Positions 5,738-15,174 of a DNA stretch of 26,313 nt are shown in pieces. The stretch covers positions 1 through 26,313 of IMG/VR virus record IMGVR_UViG_3300021956_000070; one strand, given 5' to 3'. The notes beneath the pieces are model-generated. The model saw only the letters and a list, made by a program, of their open reading frames with translations, made no database searches and was not told where the DNA came from. Positions within the stretch are counted from its first letter, which is position 1, and each line of letters opens with the position of its first letter. Source of the DNA: a virus. The translations under genes were made by a program, and so were the position numbers.

Positions 5738-6343
5738 TCATTCGCCAAGCATTGCCAGCCCGGCTTCAAACAAATCGGCTTCTTCGTCCCGCCTGCGCCG
5801 TAAGCCCTTGGATTCCGGCCACAACCGTTTCATTGCGCGTAGTTGGTCGGGGATTGGTTTCCATTCTTTAACTCGCATTAGGTCGCGGATGGTAGCCATT
5901 TCCATGCGCCGTTCGCCAATTAGGGACGGCCCACGGTTGAACACAAGCGAGACCAGCGCCGCCGCGCAATCGCCGGGAAGGTCCACAAGCTGCGGGTAGA
6001 CTCGAAGTGTGCGGAGATACCAGGTCGGCAAAGTGCTCTCTTCAAACACGGCCAGCGCCGCAGCCCACGGCACAACGAGATGCCGGACATGAGGAAGGAT
6101 AGCCCGTGCGTTTTCGCCTTTTTTGCCCGACACACCAACCAGCGCGGCCAGCGTGGTAGAATTTAGATATTTTGCCCATGCCCTCGTTGTCTCCACAACC
6201 GGCGTGTGTCCGAGATCCCAACCAATGCCTATCGTGATACCAGACTCTCCGCCGGGCCATTCGGGATTGCGGTCGTAAAGGCTCTCCCCGCCCGTTTCCC
6301 AGCCAATAATTGCTTTAATCCCCCGCTCCGTAAGGTTCATCAT
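5738..6343 (-). CDS. Phage lysozyme (endolysin), GH24-like
   Basis: The start is the ATG at 6343 (MMNLTERGI), preceded by one of the few strong Shine-Dalgarno sequences here (AGGAGG, 6 nt before). This gives 201 residues; the longer frame to 6508 is a shadow of the preceding genes. The N-terminus has GWETGGESLYD with Glu residues at 16 and 20, followed by GITIGIGWDLGH (about 35-46). This is the E then T/G/D layout of phage muramidases that cut the peptidoglycan glycan backbone. VSLVFNRGPSL later in the protein is also typical. There is no signal peptide, so release would need a holin. It is the last gene of the late cluster and follows small membrane-protein genes. The exact glycosidase family is uncertain. 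Confidence 0.75.
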   Translation of the reverse strand: MMNLTERGIKAIIGWETGGESLYDRNPEWPGGESGITIGIGWDLGHTPVVETTRAWAKYLNSTTLAALVGVSGKKGENARAILPHVRHLVVPWAAALAVFEESTLPTWYLRTLRVYPQLVDLPGDCAAALVSLVFNRGPSLIGERRMEMATIRDLMRVKEWKPIPDQLRAMKRLWPESKGLRRRRDEEADLFEAGLAMLGE

Positions 6344-6557
6344 CTTCCTCCTCCTCTTGTATTTGTGGTTCCTCTCCAGTCTCTTCAGAAAACCGCATTG
6401 CTTGGTAGAGCCGCGCAAATAGGCTGCCGGAACCGGCTTCGTAAGTTGTGTAAGTGTTTGTATCCGAGTCATGCGCCAAGATTTGCACGCAATCAAAGTG
6501 CTCGCCAATTTCGGCAGCCATTCGCTCGATAAATTCCTGCTTTTCGTCCTGTGTCAT
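6315..6557 (-). CDS. Small acidic hypothetical protein
   Basis: The 80-residue protein is acidic throughout and ends in a poly-acidic tail (QIQEEEEDDEPYGAGD). The Glu codons of that tail double as the Shine-Dalgarno region of the lysozyme gene, which starts inside it with a 29-nt overlap. The start forms an ATGA junction with the preceding gene. I recognise no domain. Its place in the lysis region may be incidental. Confidence 0.6.
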   Translation of the reverse strand: MTQDEKQEFIERMAAEIGEHFDCVQILAHDSDTNTYTTYEAGSGSLFARLYQAMRFSEETGEEPQIQEEEEDDEPYGAGD

Positions 6558-6814
6558 TGGACTTTGTAGTGTTTTGCGAGTACCCGTTTGCCGTCGTCGG
6601 TCGTGGTCATGTACCGAGCACTAATCCACTTTTTAGTAATTGCAAATCGCACGGCTTTGCAGCGCGGTATTTCCAGCATTTTCGCCAGTTGCGACGGAGT
6701 GTACCATCCAGCAGGTGCAGGTTCTCCAACCAATTCGGCCTTGAGCGCGGCAATCGCCGACTGTGTTAAACCGGGAGTCTGAATTGTTGGTCTTTTGTCT
6801 CTTTCGCGAGCCAT
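6554..6814 (-). CDS. Small helix-turn-helix-like protein
   Basis: With the ATG at 6814 (MARERDKRPTIQ) the product is 86 residues. It overlaps the metallophosphoesterase end by 49 nt; no good later start exists, because the next Met lies inside the predicted helix-turn-helix. The C-terminal half reads WYTPSQLAKMLEIPRCKAV, a helix-turn-helix, followed by a short wing-like part (MTTTDDGKRVLAKHYKV). This resembles small MerR/excisionase-type DNA-binding domains. It could regulate late or lysis genes, but there is no operator evidence. It is linked to the next gene by an ATGA junction. Confidence 0.55.
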   Translation of the reverse strand: MARERDKRPTIQTPGLTQSAIAALKAELVGEPAPAGWYTPSQLAKMLEIPRCKAVRFAITKKWISARYMTTTDDGKRVLAKHYKVQ

Positions 6815-7512
6815 ACGACGGTTTCGTTGTCTGAATACTCTCCCCAAGCAAAGCCCCTGCTCCAAGATGTAGTGGCACGCCGGTTTGCCGCATAACCCAT
6901 TGCGTTTGTGTCGCCAAGCCACCCAACACAATACCCCGTTGGGTGCGCCCTGTTGCGTCCCTCGGCCTGTTGCACGCGGTGGAGGTGTGCGATCACTACC
7001 TTATTTGCTGCCCCCTCACAAATGGCCTCCGCGTGATCGCGAACCGCGTTTTCGTTCACCATGTATCCGTGCCCGAATAAAGCATCGCCGTATAAACGCC
7101 ACCCATGCTGGAAATTATAGTCCACAATCTGGCACCGCATTGATCGAGCTCGATCCTGAATCTGCGCCATTACGCGAGCCGCCAGCGCGGCCACAATCGC
7201 GCGCGGAGACTCCATGAGCGTGTTAAGTCGAGCTTCGTGGTTGCCGAGAAAGTAGACTTGCGGTTCCAGTCGGCTTAGAAACGCAAGCCCGTCGTTCAGG
7301 TCAGACTCGGGATTCACCGCATCATCCGCCGTGCCCGAAGCACCTGCACGAAGACAGGCGAGGTCGATCGCGTCGCCTAAATGTAGAGTGGTGTGCGGCT
7401 TCCAGCGTTTCTTGAACGCCAGCACCTTTGCAAGTAATTGCTGGTCGGCGTGGTGCCCGTGCGAGCAACCAACGGCTAGAAACCGCTTCCATGCCCGCGT
7501 TATGTTTGCCAT
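6766..7512 (-). CDS. Calcineurin-like metallophosphoesterase
   Basis: The 248-residue protein follows the motif order of the calcineurin-like phosphoesterase fold. HLGDAID has the Asp at 47, YFLGNHEARL has N91, H92 and E93, FGHGYM has His148, and VIAHLHR has His176 and His178. The first motif, usually GDxHG or DxH, reads AVGCSHGH at 13-20, so the metal-binding Asp is replaced by Cys16. The enzyme class hydrolyses phosphomono- or diesters with a two-metal centre; the substrate cannot be inferred. Its position between small membrane proteins and the lysozyme suggests a late role, perhaps on nucleic acid or cell-envelope phosphates. The start is 3 nt after the previous stop. Confidence 0.75.
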   Translation of the reverse strand: MANITRAWKRFLAVGCSHGHHADQQLLAKVLAFKKRWKPHTTLHLGDAIDLACLRAGASGTADDAVNPESDLNDGLAFLSRLEPQVYFLGNHEARLNTLMESPRAIVAALAARVMAQIQDRARSMRCQIVDYNFQHGWRLYGDALFGHGYMVNENAVRDHAEAICEGAANKVVIAHLHRVQQAEGRNRAHPTGYCVGWLGDTNAMGYAANRRATTSWSRGFAWGEYSDNETVVWLAKETKDQQFRLPV

Positions 7513-7515
7513 GCG

Positions 7516-7749
7516 TTAGACTCTTGCAAGGAAAGTAAAGCCCGATCCCGGCACGCGTGGAAGCTTGCCCTGCTCGTCGTAAATCCCGCTGTACGGACTA
7601 ATTTTGTCGGGCGGAAGGCCCACGCCATCAGTCCCCGCTGGTGGCAGGATTCTTTTTACGCTTGCGAGGATTTGGAGCCCTGCTGGAGGAGTCGCGCCGA
7701 GATACCGGGCTTGCAGGCTTGGAATCACCGGAACAGGAAGGACAGTCAT
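7516..7749 (-). CDS. Hypothetical protein partly nested in the preceding gene
   Basis: This 77-residue frame starts at an ATG inside the C-terminal region of the previous gene and overlaps it by 122 nt in the +1 frame. It then continues alone for another 112 nt to just before the phosphoesterase. The part outside the overlap (PDKISPYSGIYDEQGKLPRV) has normal protein composition, and it fills a gap that would otherwise be empty. The N-terminus is Pro-rich, but there is no signal peptide or lipobox, so I do not call it an Rz1-type spanin. I cannot assign a function. Confidence 0.5.
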   Translation of the reverse strand: MTVLPVPVIPSLQARYLGATPPAGLQILASVKRILPPAGTDGVGLPPDKISPYSGIYDEQGKLPRVPGSGFTFLARV

Positions 7750-7882
7750 GTTTTTTCAAAAATTGCTTACCGAAAAAGCCGATGGCAATGCCGCCAATGC
7801 CCGCCACAAGCGCCCATGTGCCGGGAGCCACGGTCGAAAGCAAGGTCAGCAAAAGCGACACATTGCCAGCGGTTAGAGTCAT
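7628..7882 (-). CDS. Small membrane protein, holin-like
   Basis: The 84-residue protein starts in an ATGA junction with the 55-residue gene before it. A hydrophobic stretch from about residue 8 to 35 (LLLTLLSTVAPGTWALVAGI onwards) is followed by KKHDCPSCSG and a basic Ser/Pro/Arg tail. This is the size and layout of small phage holins or lysis accessory proteins, though it matches no named holin family that I recognise. The tail overlaps the nested frame downstream. It lies three genes before the phosphoesterase and upstream of the lysozyme. Confidence 0.6.
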   Translation of the reverse strand: MTLTAGNVSLLLTLLSTVAPGTWALVAGIGGIAIGFFGKQFLKKHDCPSCSGDSKPASPVSRRDSSSRAPNPRKRKKNPATSGD

Positions 7883-8046
7883 TTACGCTCGTTCCGAATC
7901 ACATCCACAACGCCGAAAATTGCCACAATTGCAGAACCAATCTCGCCGCCCAATCCAGCCGAATAAAAGCCCATCGCCGCACCCAGTTTTGCAAGTCCGA
8001 GCCAAGTGGACGGCTGGCGAACATAGTCCTTAAATATTTGTTTCAT
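7879..8046 (-). CDS. 55-residue membrane-associated protein of the lysis region
   Basis: This short gene fills what would otherwise be a 147-nt gap. The ATG at 8046 overlaps the preceding gene by 17 nt, and its TGA overlaps the next ATG as ATGA. The protein begins MKQIFKDYVRQPSTWLGLAK, continues with a Gly/Ala-rich hydrophobic stretch, and ends VVDVIRNERK. It looks like the small phage proteins that accompany holins and resembles them in composition. It may be membrane-bound. The two exact junctions and the good composition make it likely to be real. Confidence 0.65.
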   Translation of the reverse strand: MKQIFKDYVRQPSTWLGLAKLGAAMGFYSAGLGGEIGSAIVAIFGVVDVIRNERK

Positions 8047-8209
8047 TGTTTTCGTTTGCTTCGTTTAAAAGTCGCTCCCAGAGGGCTTTCCTGTCGGCTT
8101 CGCACTCGCGAATTTTGCCGTTGAGGTACCAAACCGCCGCAAGCGTCAAAGCCATGGAAAGCCCCTGCGCGGCTGCTTGCTGTGCAATGAGGTCAAGCAG
8201 TTGCGTCAT
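8030..8209 (-). CDS. Small one-TM protein, possible holin or spanin-like partner
   Basis: With the ATG at 8209 (MTQLLDLIAQQ) the product is 59 residues; a TTG at 8236 is an alternative start. A hydrophobic segment (GLSMALTLAAVWYL) is followed by a charged, probably coiled-coil tail (RECEADRKALWERLLNEANE). Small one-TM proteins with a charged C-terminal helix are common in phage lysis cassettes. The gene follows the methyltransferase by about 40 nt and leads the membrane-protein cluster. No Shine-Dalgarno sequence is visible. Confidence 0.55.
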   Translation of the reverse strand: MTQLLDLIAQQAAAQGLSMALTLAAVWYLNGKIRECEADRKALWERLLNEANENNETNI

Positions 8210-8248
8210 CGTAACGGTGGCAGAAACTGCCTGCAAAAATTGATCTCA

Positions 8249-8782
8249 TCATAAACGGTGCTGGGACAAGTAAGAAGCAAGCCGGATTGCTTGTGGCGTT
8301 TCTTCTTGAATAATCCTATCATAACAGGCTTGCCCATAAGCCTTGAAAACTACCGCGTTGTTGCGAAACCATCCCATGTGATAACCGGAAGCCATAAACG
8401 AAACCAGCCGTTCGGTTTCTTCAGCATCGACCACATAGTTGAGTAACGCAAACCTCTCCACCCAGTAGCTTTTTGGTTGGCAATTAATATGCCCATGCCC
8501 GCCTTGCCCCGGAACCGCAGCGGAAAAAAGCACGGTCGGTGCAACGCTTGTGATTTGTTTAACAAGCTCGTCTGCGCGGTTTTTTGGCAAATGCTCTGCA
8601 ACCTCAATGCACATTGCGAGGTCATATTTTCCAGCGTATTTCTGGGCAAAATCCGCAGAAAATACATCCATCACCTGGTATGGACAACGCGGGTCAAGAT
8701 CCACCCCGTCAGCGTCAACTCCGGCTTCTCGGAGCGCTTTGACATAAATCCCGGGGCCGCAGCCAATGTCTAACACTTTCAT
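8249..8782 (-). CDS. SAM-dependent class I methyltransferase
   Basis: The start at 8782 overlaps the glycosyltransferase stop as ATGA, giving 177 residues. Starting further upstream would add an unlikely 27-residue extension. The protein opens directly with the SAM-binding motif I (MKVLDIGCGPGIYVKALREA), then GVDLD with the acidic end of strand 2, and a motif IV region (KYDLAMCIEVAEHLP). This is the Methyltransf_11/23-like class that methylates small molecules, sugars or proteins. It lacks the DPPY/NPPY motif of DNA-adenine methylases. Tight coupling to a glycosyltransferase, which follows the fibre gene, suggests it may methylate a sugar placed on the fibre or on the cell surface. This is inference. 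Confidence 0.75.
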   Translation of the reverse strand: MKVLDIGCGPGIYVKALREAGVDADGVDLDPRCPYQVMDVFSADFAQKYAGKYDLAMCIEVAEHLPKNRADELVKQITSVAPTVLFSAAVPGQGGHGHINCQPKSYWVERFALLNYVVDAEETERLVSFMASGYHMGWFRNNAVVFKAYGQACYDRIIQEETPQAIRLASYLSQHRL

Positions 8783-9927
8783 TTGTACAAAGCTCCGTAG
8801 TTGAGGCCCAACCCAACCCCCAAGGCCCTGTTGTGGTCTTCGTACCATCCTTTGCCGTGCCAAATATCTCGGAAGTCGGCAAAGGCTCGCTCGAATTTTG
8901 GTTTTACTGCATCAAGGGAAAAATTCTGAAACGCAAACAACGCCATTTTTGCTCGGTCAATACGGTCAATGTTCCGGATTGCGCGCAAGATGTCGCCCAT
9001 CGTGTTGCACCGAAACCCATTGACACCGTCAACTATGTACTCGGTCATTGCTCCAAAATCCGTGGTGATTGGCACGCATCCGCTCATCATCATTTCCACC
9101 GCAGTACCGCCAAACGGCTCCCAATAGGTCGAAAGCAAAAACCCAAACTTGGCCTTGGCCATCAATGCTTTGCGTGTCGGAATGTCAGCGTATCCAACGA
9201 AATCAACATGTTCGGGCCATTCCTTAAGCCCGATTCCTTCAGGGCCACCTTGCCCGGCAATCTTGAGCCGGACACCCATGCGCCTGCAAGCGTCAATAGC
9301 AATGTCCAAGCCCTTGTTAGTGCCAAGCCTGCCAATAAACAGCGCGTAATCTTCGCGTTCCTGCGTTGCGTCAAAGTCCCTTGCGTCAAAATAGTTTGGC
9401 ACCACCCGGTGATACCATTGTGGTGAACAATAAGAAACGCCTTGCGTGCCAGCATAAGCCCCTTTGAGCGGGTAGGATTCGTAGCAACGGAACTGAGCAA
9501 ACGCCCAGCCAGAACCAATTCCTGGCTCAATAACGATCAAATCGTTGCTGGCGTTGGCAATGTCGCAAGCGGGTTTAGTTCCGCTCCAGAATGCTAACAC
9601 TAAGTCACCACGCTTTTTGCGTTTCAGAATTTCCGCGCCAGCGTTGGCGTTGAATGTCTGATGCGCCAAATCTCCCGAACTGTGCCGAAATTGGTTCTTG
9701 CGCCAATCGTAGTTTCCGTAAGTCCTTTCCAAGACCTCGTTTGAGGTAACATCTACATGTTCGTGCGCAGCGGTTTGCGAATCTGGATGCCCGTAATGAA
9801 TCACCCGGTATTCGCTGCTACCCTTGAACATCTCGCAAAACTTCAAAACCTTTTGCGTAAACGCACAGGCTGAATAATCGTGATGCGTTACTGTGTGCGG
9901 GACTGCAAGTGCGTGAATATTCGTCAT
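8779..9927 (-). CDS. Glycosyltransferase, GT4-like (GT-B fold)
   Basis: I take the ATG at 9927 (MTNIHALAVPHTV), giving 382 residues; the frame to 9978 would cross the hairpin before it. The C-terminal half is typical of GT4 enzymes: FIGRLGTNKGLDIAIDAC (about 197-214), VRLKIAGQGG, and WEPFGGTAVEMMMSGCVPI with the E-x7-E pair at 270 and 278. The N-terminal half is a weaker acceptor domain. GT4 enzymes transfer sugars from nucleotide-sugar donors. The gene lies directly after the collagen-like fibre gene and is coupled to a methyltransferase, so a role in decorating the fibre is plausible. Modification of host surface glycan is the alternative. Confidence 0.8.
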   Translation of the reverse strand: MTNIHALAVPHTVTHHDYSACAFTQKVLKFCEMFKGSSEYRVIHYGHPDSQTAAHEHVDVTSNEVLERTYGNYDWRKNQFRHSSGDLAHQTFNANAGAEILKRKKRGDLVLAFWSGTKPACDIANASNDLIVIEPGIGSGWAFAQFRCYESYPLKGAYAGTQGVSYCSPQWYHRVVPNYFDARDFDATQEREDYALFIGRLGTNKGLDIAIDACRRMGVRLKIAGQGGPEGIGLKEWPEHVDFVGYADIPTRKALMAKAKFGFLLSTYWEPFGGTAVEMMMSGCVPITTDFGAMTEYIVDGVNGFRCNTMGDILRAIRNIDRIDRAKMALFAFQNFSLDAVKPKFERAFADFRDIWHGKGWYEDHNRALGVGLGLNYGALYK

Positions 9928-9937
9928 CAAACAAATA

Positions 9938-9970
9938 TGGCCCGCCCTGCGAAATTTGCAAGGCGGGCCA
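9938..9970 (-). terminator. Terminator-like hairpin between fibre and glycosyltransferase
   Basis: TGGCCCGCC (9938-9946) and GGCGGGCCA (9962-9970) form a perfect 9-bp stem with a 15-nt loop. On the minus strand it is followed by TATTTGTTTG and then the ATG at 9927. It fits a terminator or attenuator after the highly expressed fibre gene. Its unusual feature is that only 10 nt separate the stem from the next start codon. Confidence 0.6.
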
Positions 9971-9988
9971 CAATTCAAATTCTACAAA

Positions 9989-12433
<2,445 letters not shown>

Positions 12434-12436
12434 AGG

Positions 12437-12787
12437 TTATGTATTTGTGGTACGGACAACGATCCGTGCACCAGAGTAAATGGCGACGGGAAAAAGAAGT
12501 GTGCCGCCATTGGCTGGCAGAATGTCGAAACTGTAGTTTGGCTCCTGTTGAACACCATCAATAACAACCTCGTAGCGTGCGGCATCGGTTGTTGAGTAAC
12601 CAGCGATCGGATGGAAACTGGATTTAATGCCATCCCCTGTGAATTGGGACATGTACCAAGTCCCACCGCCACCGCCGCCGCTGGCACCAGGAGGCCCCGG
12701 GGGACCCGTCAAAAGTGTAACGACCAACGGCATTTCCATGCTGTTGGTGTAGAGATTTAACCGATCAACCTCGGTGCAAACGGTCAT
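12437..12787 (-). CDS. Short tail protein with collagen-like segment and fibre domain
   Basis: The 116-residue protein contains a short collagen-like stretch (GPPGPPGASGGGGGG, about 28-42). It is followed by a domain with FTGDGIKSSFHPIAG, YEVVIDGVQQEP and an LLFPVAIYSGARIVV end. That domain matches the one at about 486-574 of the large fibre encoded next, so the two genes share a module. The start overlaps the previous stop as ATGA, and the fibre gene begins 3 nt after its own stop. It is likely a baseplate or tail-tip component that connects to or caps the fibre. Confidence 0.7.
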   Translation of the reverse strand: MTVCTEVDRLNLYTNSMEMPLVVTLLTGPPGPPGASGGGGGGTWYMSQFTGDGIKSSFHPIAGYSTTDAARYEVVIDGVQQEPNYSFDILPANGGTLLFPVAIYSGARIVVRTTNT

Positions 12788-13104
12788 ACAATCGAAGTTC
12801 GCGCCTGAATTATGCGCATATCCCAGCCGTCGGGCCGCTGCACATCGATTGTGAGCTGCGCCCCAAACTGTGCGGCTAAAGCTGCCGTCTGCGTTTGATT
12901 AAGGCGCAAAGAAACGGTTGTTGCATCAGGCTTTGTAACACTTGGGGTTGTTAAAGACGCGCCAGCGGCGGTTTTAAGCGTTGGCGTAACAATCCAGTCC
13001 GTAAGCACCGTGTACTCTGAGCAGCAACCGTCCTCTTGGATTTTAAAGCTAAAATCCCAGTCGGTGCCGCGCTGAATTGTCGAAGATGTCTGGACAGCGA
13101 CCAT
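12784..13104 (-). CDS. Tail-tip hypothetical protein
   Basis: The start at 13104 (MVAVQTSSTIQRG) shares one base with the previous stop (TAATG), giving 106 residues. The longer frame to 13152 is a shadow. The protein is beta-rich (DWDFSFKIQEDG, then DATTVSLRLNQTQTAAL) with two adjacent Cys and reads like a small tail structural domain. A copy of the CTTGTCCCGA motif lies 14 nt before the ATG. No enzyme motif is visible. Its position between tail genes and the fibre suggests a tail-tip part. Confidence 0.6.
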   Translation of the reverse strand: MVAVQTSSTIQRGTDWDFSFKIQEDGCCSEYTVLTDWIVTPTLKTAAGASLTTPSVTKPDATTVSLRLNQTQTAALAAQFGAQLTIDVQRPDGWDMRIIQARTSIV

Positions 13105-13337
13105 TACATTCTTGGGGGTCGGGACAAGTAGTTGTCGGCAGAGTCGCAACACCCGCTCACCTGGTCGGCACCGTCAGGCCACGCACGAGCGGCGATCTCG
13201 TCATCCCGGTTCGGCAGTTTGCCAAGCGGGCAGTTCGGCTTATCTTGCAGGATCGTCCAGCGTCCAGAGCATCCTCCGTACTGGTCACAGTTTAAGCACA
13301 CTTCTGATCTTTTGTCAGCTATCCAGCGCGGAATCAT
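13104..13337 (-). CDS. Small cysteine-rich protein, probable zinc binder
   Basis: The 77-residue protein has CLNCDQYGGCSGRW followed by a further Cys in DKPNCPLG, a C-x2-C-x4-C-x11-C arrangement that suits zinc or iron-sulphur binding. Another CC pair lies near the C-terminus. The start is in an ATGA junction with the preceding gene. Small Cys4 proteins occur in the tail-tip regions of several phages; the role here is unknown. Confidence 0.6.
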   Translation of the reverse strand: MIPRWIADKRSEVCLNCDQYGGCSGRWTILQDKPNCPLGKLPNRDDEIAARAWPDGADQVSGCCDSADNYLSRPPRM

Positions 13338-13921
13338 GCGGCGGTGAATGTGTAGTTCAGCGTTCCGGTTCCAATCGGAGTCGCGAAATCATAATCGTCC
13401 GGTTTGTAATAAGTGATGGTTTCTCCCGGCCCAATCCGATCAAACCATCCGTAAGCCAACAATTGCGCCGCGTCGTCAATAATCCGCACAAAGCCCTTAG
13501 TCACGCCTGTCGATGTGGTCCAGATCCCAAACCCGCATTCGTAAAATGGATCGCTGGTGTTCTCCGGCTTGAACATTCCGGAAGGAAAAATGGCAAAATT
13601 ATCAAGCGTGCTGTCAAAAACGGCAGCTGTGGCAATTGGTGCTCCTTCCAGATTTACCGTCAACGAATAGCCGTTGTTTGTCTGAATGTAGCTGGTCAGA
13701 AAAAACCGTTCGTAGCCTTGGAGTCCATTTCGTCTCGCAAAAAACCCGTCATAGCCTTGTCCGCACCGCATGCCTCGCCGCGTGTACGGCGGGCCCACAT
13801 CTGGGTAGGTTTGCGTGCCGCTGATGGTGACTTGCAGCCCAAACTCATCGAGGTAAGAGATCTCCGCCGAGATGCTCATCCCGGTCAGACTGAAACTATG
13901 TCGCCACTCGTAACAGTTCAC
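13334..13921 (-). CDS. Tail structural protein (minor tail/tip), hypothetical
   Basis: The best start is the GTG at 13921, which overlaps the previous TGA as GTGA and gives 195 residues; an ATG at 13951 is an alternative. The protein is rich in Gly, Tyr, Phe and Thr with many beta-strand patterns (SAEISYLDEFGLQVTISGT, and GTLNYTFTAA at the end). No known domain was recognised. Its place in a run of structural genes with overlapping ends supports a virion component. Confidence 0.6.
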   Translation of the reverse strand: MNCYEWRHSFSLTGMSISAEISYLDEFGLQVTISGTQTYPDVGPPYTRRGMRCGQGYDGFFARRNGLQGYERFFLTSYIQTNNGYSLTVNLEGAPIATAAVFDSTLDNFAIFPSGMFKPENTSDPFYECGFGIWTTSTGVTKGFVRIIDDAAQLLAYGWFDRIGPGETITYYKPDDYDFATPIGTGTLNYTFTAA

Positions 13922-14484
13922 GGCGCGGGGTTTGACCAATCCAACAAGCACGGGTTCGGAACCGGCTGCGTGCAGACATTGTCGATCTGCGTGATGGCTG
14001 CCGGACTGTCTCCAACGGTCACGGTTGCCAGCAAAATGTACTGCATGTTGCTTGTATTTGCCAGCAGGTCATTGATTTGCAGAATCGTGATCGCGTCAGC
14101 GTCCGGTCCTATGACGAGGTTCACCGTGTCCCAATAAACGGCAGCGTAAATGTAGCAACTGCCAGAGATGGTCAATTTGAACGCTGGGAACCCAATGCCC
14201 ATCCCTTCTGGCCAGCGGCCAGCGATCTGGTTTTGGGCCACTTCAACTTTGAGGGTTTCGCCCTCGCTAGCGTCAGTCACCTCAAAGTATTGGCACACGG
14301 GGCCTTGCACTTGCCCACCGGATGTTCCTCCGCGCTGGAAAATGTTAAGTGTTGTGCCGTTGCTTGTGCGGTTGAAACTGCCACCAGTCACGCCTGTGAT
14401 TTGATGCGACCGCACCAAATCGATCAGCGCATTAAATGCACTCGGAGAAATGGGTTGCCCGCGCTGTTGGTAAGGAGGTGTCAC
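13918..14484 (-). CDS. Tail structural protein, hypothetical
   Basis: The 188-residue protein starts at a GTG in a GTGA junction with the preceding gene. After a polar N-terminus (QQRGQPISPSAFNALIDLV) it is beta-rich: KVEVAQNQIAGRW, then FKLTISGSCYIYAAVYWDTV, then YILLATVTVG. This composition is common in phage tail-tip and fibre-adaptor proteins. No catalytic motif is visible. The exact role is unknown. Confidence 0.6.
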   Translation of the reverse strand: MTPPYQQRGQPISPSAFNALIDLVRSHQITGVTGGSFNRTSNGTTLNIFQRGGTSGGQVQGPVCQYFEVTDASEGETLKVEVAQNQIAGRWPEGMGIGFPAFKLTISGSCYIYAAVYWDTVNLVIGPDADAITILQINDLLANTSNMQYILLATVTVGDSPAAITQIDNVCTQPVPNPCLLDWSNPAP

Positions 14485-15173
14485 GAAAGGTTTTGGTAAA
14501 GGTCAGCATCCCATGCGGTTCCCGCCGGGCTGGATTGGTACTCGTAGGTAGTCCGATAAAAGTCACCTTCTTGTTGAGACCGGACTCCAGACAAAATAAA
14601 ATTGGTTGCTGGCGGATATGTGAACCCAGAAGGCCAGCCTCCAGCCCAATTATCCAATCGCCCAACATTGGTCATGTCAGGAGCCCCGCTTTCTAGCACG
14701 GTCACGCGAACGGTGATTCGTCCAACATAATAACTTTCAACACCTTGCTTTATATAAGAATAAAAAGTGGCAAAACTTGGGTCTTCTTCTGCCGCCGGTT
14801 GCCAATAATTTTGCTGGTTTTCGGTAGTTGCCCCTGTGCCTTTTCCGGCAAGAAACGGATCGGTAGGATTGCGTTTGTAAACAGCCCATTGTTTCTGAAG
14901 GACATCCGAAATCGGATGCGCACCAAGACCTGACCAAATCGGATGTGTCTCAAGCGGTTCCGTTCCGATTTGCGCGTCAAATGAAAACTGCGGGTCGCCC
15001 TGTTCGATTAAAAACTCTTCGGTGAGCGTATAAACGCCGTCGGTATGGTCTTCTCGATACGACCTAGCGTTTGCATTTTTGGGGATCTCGTTATTGAGAT
15101 CCTGCTGCGTGATTGTTTCGATCACGCATTTGTCGATCCCCATGGATCGTTCGACTCGTACTTCTGTTGGCAT
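14481..15173 (-). CDS. Minor tail protein, hypothetical
   Basis: The 230-residue protein starts 1 nt after the tape-measure stop, with a recognisable GGAG 9 nt before the ATG. It has a mixed acidic beta-rich composition with YYVGRITVRVTVLESG and many aromatic residues towards the C-terminus. The gene after the tape measure in siphoviruses usually encodes a distal-tail or tail-tip protein, so that is the likely role. I see no specific family motif. Confidence 0.6.
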   Translation of the reverse strand: MPTEVRVERSMGIDKCVIETITQQDLNNEIPKNANARSYREDHTDGVYTLTEEFLIEQGDPQFSFDAQIGTEPLETHPIWSGLGAHPISDVLQKQWAVYKRNPTDPFLAGKGTGATTENQQNYWQPAAEEDPSFATFYSYIKQGVESYYVGRITVRVTVLESGAPDMTNVGRLDNWAGGWPSGFTYPPATNFILSGVRSQQEGDFYRTTYEYQSSPAGTAWDADLYQNLS

Positions 15174-15174
15174 G

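Noticed and set aside
7740-7770. A-rich slip-like site near the start of the nested 77-residue frame
   Set aside because: The run of As is not in the correct phase for a -1 shift, and a -1 shift meets a stop at once. Internal initiation is simpler.
13112-14137. A 341-residue plus-strand open frame opposite tail genes
   Set aside because: Its composition is irregular (high Arg, Ser, Cys, His) and it lies antisense to three tightly overlapping tail genes with good protein composition.
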